Below are positions 56,354-64,000 of a stretch of DNA of 64,000 nt, piece by piece. The DNA is taken from the NCBI GenBank assembly GCA_963780345.1, contig CAWABU010000004.1, positions 690,628-754,627 of the forward strand, written 5' to 3'. Position numbers and translations under genes: made by a program. Source of the stretch: PALSA-693 sp963780345. Its GTDB lineage: Bacteria > Actinomycetota > Acidimicrobiia > Acidimicrobiales > Palsa-688. Positions within the stretch are counted from its first letter, which is position 1. The number at the start of each line of letters is the position of its first letter. Below the pieces are notes generated by a model, which saw nothing but the letters and a program-made list of their open reading frames with translations, ran no database searches and was not told the origin of the DNA.

Positions 56354-56569
56354 GTGCCCGAACGGATGGAGGACAAGATGGACGTGACACCGGTCGGAGG
56401 CCCACAGGAGACGGACGACACGATGAAGAAGCCTGTGGACGGCGACATGGATGAATCAACCGAACAGGAGATGAAAGAGCCCCTCAGCGGCGACATGGAT
56501 GACTCGACCGAAAAGGGGACGAGCGAACCCATGGGAGGCGACATGGAAGACTCGACGAGAATGCCGTAA
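56354..56569 (+). CDS. Small acidic repeat protein
   Basis: 71 residues from a GTG with a perfect AGGAGG nearby. Three imperfect copies of a unit around GDMDEST / GDMDDST / GDMEDST, spaced about 20 residues apart and linked by Lys-Glu-Pro segments. It is strongly acidic, Met-rich, without hydrophobic helix and probably unstructured. No family is recognised. It stands alone between the LAL locus and a long non-coding stretch. Confidence 0.6.
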   Translation: MPERMEDKMDVTPVGGPQETDDTMKKPVDGDMDESTEQEMKEPLSGDMDDSTEKGTSEPMGGDMEDSTRMP

Positions 56570-57623
56570 AAGCGCCACGTATTCGGCGGCTGAGAGTCAA
56601 CCAGGCATGCCTGTCCGGCACGGGTGAATGAATTGATCTGCCGTGTCGGACGGCACCTGCTCAGGACACACCCGATCTATTGCTAGGGCTCCCGATGGTA
56701 CAGCTCAGGAGCATCTTCGGCTGGCCCACTAGCAGCAGGGACATGCGATCGCCACCCGGCGGGCCGTCGAGCATCGTAGAAAAAACGAGCGCCGGGAGCC
56801 AACGACAGAGTCGGAGGAGGACCAGGGACGCGGGCAAGGCTCTGAATCTGAGCGAAAGATGGCGTGAGAGCGCCTTTCTAGTTTCATAAGTGGAGTTCCC
56901 GGTGAAGAGTCCCGGGAGAGCTATCGAATTCGCAACGCGGGCGACCGTACTTTTCGGGGCCGATACCTCGTGAGCGGAGGACTGTCCGAGGTGATCGAAA
57001 TGGATTGGCCGCTCGAGGTTCGCCAACTGTGCCCCGAGTTGGGGCGCTTGGGCCCGCCCTGGCGCCGGCCACGGGAGCCCCTACGACGCGGCTGCCTCTG
57101 CATAACTCCGGTGTGACCTCTACCAGCGGCCACATCTGCATGACCCACAAACCGCACGTTCGTGCCATGCGCGACCGTCGGGCTTTGCAGGAGTCTGATC
57201 TGGTGGCCAACGAAATGAACCGAAAATGAACGGTGGGACCTTTGCCCGATGTGCGGCTGGCCGATGGGTTGCGTGTCGACGACATGGACGGGAGGTAGGA
57301 ACCTGGAGTCATTCGGGGACTGGCCCATCAGTACCGACCTGTGGCCAGCGTCGTAGTCGCCACCCTGGTGTTCGCCAGAGCCTTCGCGTCGCTGCGACTG
57401 AGCGTCTGTCACAACCCGCGTCCTCACGACATTCTCGTCGGGCCGGACCGCCATCATCCCGGCATTGCCCGTGCCGGCCCGGACCCGATTGTGGCCGAGG
57501 TCCGAGGCGGGCTGTCGTCGGCTCCGACCGATTGACGGGCGCCCCGAGCGGACCTGTCAGCGTGGGCTCAGGTGCCCGGTCTGGACGGCCGCGGTACCGG
57601 TTCACGTCGAGGAGGGACGGGCG
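56570..57623. other. About 1 kb without a recognised gene
   Basis: Frames on both strands are Arg/Pro-rich and lack motifs. Possibly decayed coding DNA. The ribosome site of the following MFS gene is at the right end. Confidence 0.4.
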
Positions 57624-58976
57624 ATGACGGCCGCACACGCCTATGACGGCCCCCAACCGGGGGACCGTGGCCGAGAACGAGGGCGCCGGACCGGAACCCA
57701 CGTTGGAGCGCACCTTGTCGGGCGGAGGCCGTTGCCACCGATGGGCGCGTTCTGGCTGGCGGCAGGGCTCTTGTGCCTCGTGTTCTTCACTGCCGGTGCT
57801 CCGTCACCCCTCTATCACGTCTACCAGGCTCAGTGGAAGTTCTCGACGACGACGTTGACCGCCGTCTTTGCTATCTACGCCCTCTTTCTTCTTGTCACCT
57901 TGCTGGTGTTCGGCTCGGTCGCCGACTATCTGGGCCGCCGTCCAGTGATTCTCGCCAGCCTCTTCATCACCGCCGGTGCCTGCGCCCTGTTCCTGGCCGC
58001 GGCCGGCGTCGGCCTTCTGTTCGTCGGCAGGGCGTTGCAGGGTGTCGCAGTTGGGTTGGCGACCGGGGGGGTCGGGGCGGCGCTGATCGACCTGGGGCCC
58101 GAGGGGGGTGGGATTGCCCCCGCGGCCACCGGCGGCGCCACCTTGATGGGCCTGGGTGCGGGGGCGCTCGGTACCAGCGCCCTCGTCCAGTATGGGCCCG
58201 CGCCCACGCATCTGGTCTGGTGGCTGCTTCTCGGCGCCAGCGTGGTCGCAGCAGCCGTGGCGCTCGCGCTGCCCGAAACGGCGCCGAGACGCCCAGGTGT
58301 TCTGGTCTCGCTCCGGCCCCGGGTGGCGGTGCCAAGCGAAGCACGCGCCAGCTTCATCGTGGCTGCCCCGTGCCTGATCGCGGCGTGGGCGTTCAATGGC
58401 CTCTTCCTGTCGCTGGGACCCTCGCTGGCTGCTCAGGTGTTCGCCTCGCCCAACCTGCTGTGGGGCGGCCTAGTGATCTTCCTACTCCTGGCCACTGGGG
58501 CCGCAGCCACGGTCGCCTGCCGAGCCGTAAGTCCGTCTGTCGCCACGGTTACCGGCTGCCTGACCCTGGTCGCCGGCACCGTGGCGACACTCGCCGCGAT
58601 CGAATGGACATCAGGTGCCGCCTTCCTCACTGGCACCGCGCTCGCGGGCGCGGGATTCGGGGCAGCTGTCTTCCCCGGTGCCTACCGCACCATCACCGCG
58701 CTCGCCCCTCCCAGCGAGCGTGCCGGCGTGATTGCTGCCATCTTCACCCTCTCCTATTCGGCGCTCAGCGTCCCGGTTCTCGTCGCCGGGCTGGCAACAA
58801 CGCATTTCGGCCTGCACCGCACCGCGCTTGCTTACTGCGGGATCCTCGCGGTGATCGCCGCCGCCGCAGCTGCCAGCTACATTCTCCAAAGGCCGCCACC
58901 CGCCAAGACGGTGGAACCAGCTGCGGCGGACCGGCGCATGCCGCTGGCGCACACTCGCACGAAGGACGATCCGTGA
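57624..58976 (+). CDS. MFS transporter
   Basis: 450 residues from the ATG at 57624 (GGAGG eight bases upstream). Twelve hydrophobic helices in two bundles; the motif-A-like loop after TM2 reads GSVADYLGRRPVILAS, and a second Gly-rich region is GRALQGVAVGLATGGVGAAL. Relatives export drugs or sugars; the substrate is unknown. A 45-residue basic cytoplasmic lead precedes TM1. It is a single gene. Confidence 0.9.
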   Translation: MTAAHAYDGPQPGDRGRERGRRTGTHVGAHLVGRRPLPPMGAFWLAAGLLCLVFFTAGAPSPLYHVYQAQWKFSTTTLTAVFAIYALFLLVTLLVFGSVADYLGRRPVILASLFITAGACALFLAAAGVGLLFVGRALQGVAVGLATGGVGAALIDLGPEGGGIAPAATGGATLMGLGAGALGTSALVQYGPAPTHLVWWLLLGASVVAAAVALALPETAPRRPGVLVSLRPRVAVPSEARASFIVAAPCLIAAWAFNGLFLSLGPSLAAQVFASPNLLWGGLVIFLLLATGAAATVACRAVSPSVATVTGCLTLVAGTVATLAAIEWTSGAAFLTGTALAGAGFGAAVFPGAYRTITALAPPSERAGVIAAIFTLSYSALSVPVLVAGLATTHFGLHRTALAYCGILAVIAAAAAASYILQRPPPAKTVEPAAADRRMPLAHTRTKDDP

Positions 58977-59473
58977 GCGCCACACGGCTGCCCGGTTGTG
59001 CGCCGACAAGCTCGCCCCACTCGTGGAGGCGGGAGTAAGGGTGTCGGGGCCGATCGGACTGGTCCTTGAAGAAGGCAAATGTGGCGAGCCCAAAAGGGCG
59101 GCACACCCCAGGAAGGTCGTTTCCGTCGGCGGACCAAGGTCCGGAGCTGTTCCGATCCGGCCATCTACTTCATCACTTCATTCGGATACGGCAGTGAAGA
59201 GCCCGCAAACGGGAAAGAGATGGCACGGTTGGGCGATGACGCAGAGAGAAGTCCACGAGTACCCGCGATATCACCGGTGCGCCGTTCGTTATCCTCGGTG
59301 GAGAGACGCAGAGCCGCTATGGCACTCGAGGTCACCATGCACGATGTGTCAAAGGAACTCCATGCGGAGGCAAGAGATGACCCCGGAGATATGGCTTGAT
59401 TGAGTGATGGCGCCAGCCCCTCTTGGCCGCACACTAAAGACCGATGGATACGACAAACAACTGAGGAGGCAGC
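58977..59473. other. Intergenic, nothing assigned
   Basis: No recognised gene. GAGGAGG, the site of the next gene, is at the right end. Confidence 0.4.
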
Positions 59474-60187
59474 ATGACCGCAATCCCGACTGTAATTCTG
59501 GTTCACGGCGCTTTCGCCGACGCATCCGGGTTCGCTGGGATAATCCGTGAGCTCCAATCCCAGGGGCTGGAGGTCCGGGCGCCCATGAACCCCCTGCGCG
59601 GACTGGCGTTCGATGCCGATGCAATCGCCCGGTACGCCAAGAGCATCGAGGGACCGATCCTGCTCGCAGGCCACTCGTACGGTGGGGCCGTCATCACCCA
59701 AGCCGCGACGGCGATCAAGACTGCCACCGCACTCGTCTACCTGTCCGCGTTTGCCCTCGACGAGAACGAGAGCTGTGCCAGTCTGCTGGGACAATTCCCA
59801 CCGTCGTTGCTGGCATCGACGTCGATTCCCAGCCCGTACGACGCGCCCGGAGCCGCCGGCGGACCGGACCTCTTCATCAAGATCGCGGACTTCCAGCGGA
59901 CCTTTTGCGCCGACCTCCGTGACGACCTGGCTGCGACGATGGCGGTGAGCCAACGGCCCCTGAGCTCGGCGGCGCTGACCGAGCCCGCCACCTCGGCCGG
60001 CTGGAAGAACCTACCGTCGTGGTACCTGGTGTCCGAACGCGACAACGCGCTCCCACCCGACGCCCAGCGGTTCATGGCCAACAGGGCCGAAGCCGTCACC
60101 GAATCGGTGGACGGCTCCCACGCAGCCTTCATCGCCCGCCCAGAGGTTGCAGCCGGACTCATCCTCAAGGCCCTAGCGACCGGATGA
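59474..60187 (+). CDS. Alpha/beta hydrolase, paralog B
   Basis: 237 residues; GAGGAGG six bases before the ATG. Same family and same motifs as paralog A at 42253: VILVHGAFADASGFAGIIRE, nucleophile GHSYGG, acid in YLVSERDNALPPD, His in VDGSHAAF. About 70% identical by eye, with conserved length and insert positions (ESCASLLGQFPPSLLAST; GGPDLFIKI). A gene duplication within this genome, or two related acquisitions, would explain it. The substrate is unknown. Confidence 0.9.
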   Translation: MTAIPTVILVHGAFADASGFAGIIRELQSQGLEVRAPMNPLRGLAFDADAIARYAKSIEGPILLAGHSYGGAVITQAATAIKTATALVYLSAFALDENESCASLLGQFPPSLLASTSIPSPYDAPGAAGGPDLFIKIADFQRTFCADLRDDLAATMAVSQRPLSSAALTEPATSAGWKNLPSWYLVSERDNALPPDAQRFMANRAEAVTESVDGSHAAFIARPEVAAGLILKALATG

Positions 60188-60492
60188 CGACAAGAGCCAC
60201 CGAAACGACGCGCGCCGCCGCCTCCCTCCCCACAGTTCCCGGCCAGACCACAGAGCGATCCCGTCCTAACGACTGAAGGCACACAGTCCATCTCTTGAGC
60301 TCGACAACCCGAATCTTTGTACGTGCGCAACGGTGACCCCGAAGAGCGCAAGTCCAGGACAACGAGTCGACCTCAGCTCGCTCAGCCCGCCCCGCCGGTT
60401 CCGCGCCAAGAAGTCGCATCCCGAAGTCAGGCGACCGTATCAACCGAGAGCCGCGCCACCTCGGCGCCAACAGCAGAGGAGCACAGCAAACC
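60188..60492. other. Intergenic, nothing assigned
   Basis: No gene, repeat or terminator recognised between the two hydrolase genes. Confidence 0.4.
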
Positions 60493-60720
60493 ATGACCAC
60501 CTCGACCCCCACCTTCATCGCCAGCACGGCGCCAACTCAGTTCCTCACCGTGGGCGATATCCGCTTCGCCTACCGGCGCTTCGGGAACCCCACCGCCACG
60601 CCCGTCGTGTTCACCCAACACCTCATGGGCAACCTCGACAACTTCGACCCCGCAATCAGCGACGCTCTGGCCGCCGGCCGCGAAGTCATCCTGTTCGACA
60701 ACGCCGGCGCCCCGCCGCCT
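60493..60720 (+). pseudogene. Alpha/beta hydrolase N-terminal fragment
   Basis: TQFLTVGDIRFAYRRFGNPT, then PVVFTQHLMGNLDNFDPAIS and REVILFDNAGA match the start of a haloalkane-dehalogenase-like alpha/beta hydrolase (oxyanion region and strand 4). The sequence then breaks off before the nucleophile elbow; the open frame runs on to 61035 in unrelated low-complexity sequence. A good GAGGAG lies about 11 bases ahead of the ATG. Truncated by deletion or rearrangement. Confidence 0.7.
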
Positions 60721-61171
60721 TGCTCACGGAATGCTTCCCGTGACTCGGCGAGGTCGCCATCCGGCTTCGAGTACGACCACGGCAACCTGCTGATCAACCC
60801 GGGTGGAGATGGTACGGAGATGCTACGAGAACCGGCCACCCCGGCGAACGGCTCTGTCAGTAATCAAGGCAGGGTCCTGGTGAGCCGCTCCATGAAACAG
60901 TCGCAACCAGTGGCCATGGGCTCCCTCCGGCGGAGTGATGCCGTGCTTGTCGATCAGGTGATCGACATGCTCCTCCCTGGTGCGAGGGCGACGACGACTG
61001 GTTCAGGCCAGGGTCTTCGTTGTGAGTTTCCCTAACACTCAAGCCCCACTCCCGCGCAAACGCATCATCACTTCAAACGCGACACTCTGGGGGTGTGGAT
61101 CGTCTTGACCCTCCCGCCCACGGGGAATGATCGACTCGGCGGACCTGTCCGTCCAAAGCCCGCCAACTCCA
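60721..61171. other. No gene recognised
   Basis: Sequence downstream of the hydrolase fragment; an open frame continues but without recognisable protein features. Confidence 0.35.
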
Positions 61172-61324
61172 CTACCGGCGAATGCCGCTGTGCTGCTCGC
61201 TCACGCGGAAGAGGGCTTTAGCAACCTCCATGGCCCGGGCCAAGTCGGGCCACTCATCCAGTGGCACCTCGGGCAGCTTGATATTGATTTCACCGCCGTT
61301 ATCGTTAGTTCGCGTAGCATCCAT
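61172..61324 (-). CDS. Possible 50-residue hypothetical protein
   Basis: Minus-strand frame MDATRTNDNGGEINIKLPEV, then PLDEWPDLARAMEVAKALFR; protein-like, amphipathic, with GGAG four bases before the ATG. It could also be the end of a longer frame reaching 61654. No family recognised. Confidence 0.35.
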   Translation of the reverse strand: MDATRTNDNGGEINIKLPEVPLDEWPDLARAMEVAKALFRVSEQHSGIRR

Positions 61325-62070
61325 CGATCTCCGCATTTCGTCTAGAGGCCAGTTACCGTTGCCTGTAATCAGTGTGGGGAAGGGGCGTTTGGAAGTCTCG
61401 GCCACAGGCGACAGGCTTTCACCATCTGGCGACGAGCGGCAATGAGGCACCGGATCATGCGGAGGTTGGGCGCATGGCTTGTCGTCGAGCCCTGCCGCCT
61501 GGCCGGCGCCAGCGAAGGCCGCCGCATCTGGGTCGGCGGGACCCGCAGCTGCGGCGCGCCCGGGACGCCTGGGCGGATGTGGGCCTGGCATCACGTCGAG
61601 CGGCCGGTGTCTAGGTGGCCCGGTTGCGTCCACTCCTCTGGGCCAGGTCGCCAACGTCTTCCCGGCCGACTGGCGCCACAGTTTCCGTTGAGTCTATGAG
61701 CCTGACACCATCCGGCCCATGCACATCGGGACACCGCCGGGGGCGTTTTGGACATTTCGGGCACCGCAGACGACGGAGAGACGTGCTTGTGGCTATCCCA
61801 CGGGGCAGACCGCCTGGTGAACTGGCTCGGCGGGCTAGAGAGACCAACGGGCCTGCGTCGGTGATAGCCGTGCCGCTCGTAGGGCGGGGATGAGCCCGGC
61901 GACTCGCCGTCGAAAGGCGGCTCGACGATACGAAGGGCGCTCTTGAGGGTCGAGATTTACGGGTACTGTGAGCGCTGGCACTGGCACTTACCTCGACCTC
62001 GAGTGGCACATCCCGGGCCGCGGGGTCTTCTGCGACACACCAGAGACCACCGACGTGATGAACTAGGCCC
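61325..62070. other. No gene recognised
   Basis: Region upstream of the malate synthase remnant, where a regulator is often found in related loci. I see only short Arg-rich frames. Confidence 0.35.
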
Positions 62071-63951
62071 ATGCCCTCTCCCATCATGATCTCCCGGGCC
62101 GCTCTGGACAGGTATCCGGACGTCTACACTCCCGAAGCCTTGGCGACTTGGAGACTCTCGCTTCCCTCGACGGCGACGCCTGGAGCTCATGCACTCGCGA
62201 ATGGATCGCCGCCGCCGACGAGCTGCCCGTGGCGAGCACCTCAGCTTCCTGCCCGAGACCGCAGTGATTGATGGGACCACCATCCCAGTTGCCGATGCTC
62301 GGGCCGGCCGCTTCGAGGGAGCGGTGATCCCCACGACCTGCGGCGCCAGTGGATCCAGGGCACCGGGCCAGCGACCATGGCCCGCGCATCCACGGCATCG
62401 GGGTTGCGCAATGTCGCCTACGCGTTGACGTCTGGGGCCGACGGCTGGATGTTCGATGGCGAGGACGCCTTGGGCCAAGTCGACACCATGTCTCTGGACA
62501 ACTTCCGGAATATCAAGCTGGCCTTCGCCGGCGACCCGCAGTTCCACGAAGTCGCCGAGGTCGTTGCCGGGGAGATGAACAACTGGGGTGTCGACTTCCA
62601 CGGCCGGGAAATCATCGCCGACTGGCACGAGCAGCTGGAGGTGACCACGCGGATCTTCCGAGCCCGTGGCCTCCATCTCGACGACCGACATATCGCCCAT
62701 CAGGACGGCCGCGGTTACTCCGCCAGCATGGCCGACGCTGCGCTGTACCTCACCAACAACGCAGGGACGCTGCGCGGCCAGGACGCTCGGTCGTTCTCTA
62801 CCTGCCGAAGATCCAGACGGCCTCCGAGGCCGCACACTGGGCCACCATCCTCGATACGATCGAAGACCACCTTCGCCTCGACCGAGGCACCGTCCTCGTC
62901 TACGTCCTCGTCGAACAGCTCGAAGCGTGCTATCAACTGATGGAGATCCGCGCCGCCCTCGGGCGCCATTTCGTCGGTTTCAACACCGGTCGATGGGACT
63001 ACATCAACTCGGTATCGGACGCACTCGCCTGGGACCGCGACTCTTTAACCCAACATCGATGCGATTACCATGACCTACGGGTACATGCGGGTCTACGAGG
63101 ACCGCGTCCGCCGCGCCGTTAACACCCCCGATCTCAACGGCCACTACGCTCTCTGGCAAGGCGGCATGGAAGCAAACATCCCGGTCGGCACCGCCGCCGC
63201 CGTCGACGCCGCTATGCAACGAGCGGTGTCGGGCGGCGGCGCGAGCAGGTCGAGGGCGCCTCGGGAAGTGGGTGGCTCACTGGAAGATGGTGCATGTCAA
63301 TGGCCGGTGTGGCAGGAGGTGGGAGACGACAACCAGCTCGGCCGGCCGTTCCCGCCCCTCACTTACACGGCGCAAGACGCCACCGCACTGCGGACGCTCG
63401 AGGACCGGCCCGGTCCCGTTCGGGGTGCTCGCGACCTGATCAGCGTCGGCCTGCAGTACGGCAACGCGTTCGGTCGCGGTTTCGAGGCCGCAGCCCTCAA
63501 GCCAGCCGACTTCTTTGGCGACGACGGCGTCCTCTACCTGATGGAGGATGCTGCGACCGGTGAGATCCGTCTGTCTGTGCTCTGGGAATGGCTCCACAAG
63601 GCAGCGGCATTCACCGACGACGACGCCGAGAGCGGGGTCAAGGCGGGCGAACCCCTACGTGTGAGCTGTTCACGCAACTACTGGAGGAAGAGCACGCCAA
63701 GCTCCTACGCCTGCCGACAGCAACGACGTGCACGACGACGAAAAGCCACGACGCTGCCCATCGCCCGGGCCATCGTCGAGGCCTACGTGCTCGAGCCCCT
63801 CAAAGCGCCCTGGTACATCTTCATACTCAACCTCAACCTCAACGTCACGGACCTGTCCGTGGCCGAAGAACGGGTCCGGAGGTTCCTCGACGTGTTCGGC
63901 CAAGACGGCACCCGTATCACCCGCAACCTCGATTTCGACAGCGAGAACTGA
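62071..63951 (+). pseudogene. aceB: Malate synthase, heavily decayed
   Basis: A nearly full-length malate synthase (glyoxylate plus acetyl-CoA to malate) can be read in order through at least seven frame changes: YPDVYTPEALAT; RRRRRAARGEHLSFLPETAV; NVAYALTSGADGWMFDGEDA and SLDNFRNIKLAFAGDPQFHE; VVLYLPKIQTASEAAHWATI with VYVLVEQLEACYQLMEIRAA and HFVGFNTGRWDYINSVSDAL; TMTYGYMRVYEDRVRRAV with ALWQGGMEANIPVG; KWVAHWKMVHVNG; ARDLISVGLQYGNAF with AAALKPADFFGDDGVLYLME and LSVLWEWLHKAA; and the end APWYIFILNLNLNVTDLSVA to FDSEN. Protein positions stay conserved despite indels, so decay is recent or the DNA here was read poorly. Confidence 0.85.
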
Positions 63952-63962
63952 GAGAGTCCGTT

Positions 63963-64000
63963 ATGACATTCGAGGACAACGTCACTGCTGCAGGCAACTA
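63963..64000 (+). CDS. Start of a gene running off the window
   Basis: ATG 11 bases after the malate synthase stop, with a GAGAGAG site, encoding MTFEDNVTAAGN to the edge. In many actinobacteria isocitrate lyase neighbours malate synthase; only 12 residues are visible, so this is a guess from position. Confidence 0.4.
   Translation, partial: MTFEDNVTAAGN

Noticed and set aside
57773..59038. A 421-codon plus frame overlapping the MFS transporter
   Set aside because: Out-of-phase shadow of a gene with clear transmembrane helices and a good start.

Overview
The window is about 64 kb of very GC-rich DNA. A WhiB-type gene, many ECF sigma/anti-sigma pairs, two large LAL-type (ATPase plus LuxR) regulators, and many GTG/TTG starts with AGGAGG-like ribosome sites point to an actinobacterium (Actinomycetota). 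A deep-branching soil or water lineage such as Acidimicrobiia is a guess from overall gene style only. No rRNA, tRNA or CRISPR array was seen.

Layout. 0-17 kb: a stress/envelope block, mostly on the minus strand, holding a secreted YxFxxD-repeat protein, FtsH, small membrane proteins, an aldo/keto reductase, an ECF sigma factor overlapping its membrane anti-sigma factor, an AarF/ABC1 kinase, a secreted beta-propeller, a vanadium-haloperoxidase-like protein and a TIGR03118 protein. Eight minus-strand leaders in this block, including the sigma factor's own, share the 20-bp element GTAACCC-N6-TATC. I found no other good copy in the rest of the window, so this looks like a clustered regulon of the local sigma factor or of another co-acting regulator. 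11.8-13.7 kb: two more ECF sigma/anti-sigma pairs, one with a broken anti-sigma gene.

17-31 kb: a secreted cell-wall-binding-repeat protein, a 914-residue LAL regulator, a decayed whiB, PNPOx and amidohydrolase genes, and a tight catabolic operon (PrpF-like isomerase, a 59-residue small protein, a TcuA-like flavoprotein, a 3-hydroxyisobutyrate-dehydrogenase-like enzyme) suggesting turnover of an unsaturated or tricarboxylic acid. A 356-358 bp palindromic-ended element (MITE-like) occurs twice, at 8.0 and 31.2 kb, each time starting at the TAG stop codon of the gene before it; the second copy abuts an IS110 transposase remnant.

32-64 kb: a mosaic of small intact operons and many wrecks. Intact: cupin/membrane/epimerase operon, MarR-GNAT fusion, SigX5-like sigma factor, tautomerase, two paralogous alpha/beta hydrolases, tag, enoyl-CoA hydratase, MBL hydrolase, MarR with a perfect AT-rich operator, DMT and MFS transporters, TatA-like protein, Tat-exported amidase, VOC and SDR proteins. 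Broken: a saccharopine-dehydrogenase-like gene, a LuxR gene, two enoyl-CoA hydratases, fumC, an MFS gene, a LAL regulator split from its HTH by one frameshift, an alpha/beta hydrolase and a malate synthase with at least seven frame changes. The right edge begins another gene just after the malate synthase remnant.

Start codons were chosen from visible ribosome sites, overlaps and signal peptides. Family names come from motif recognition by eye, not from database searches.
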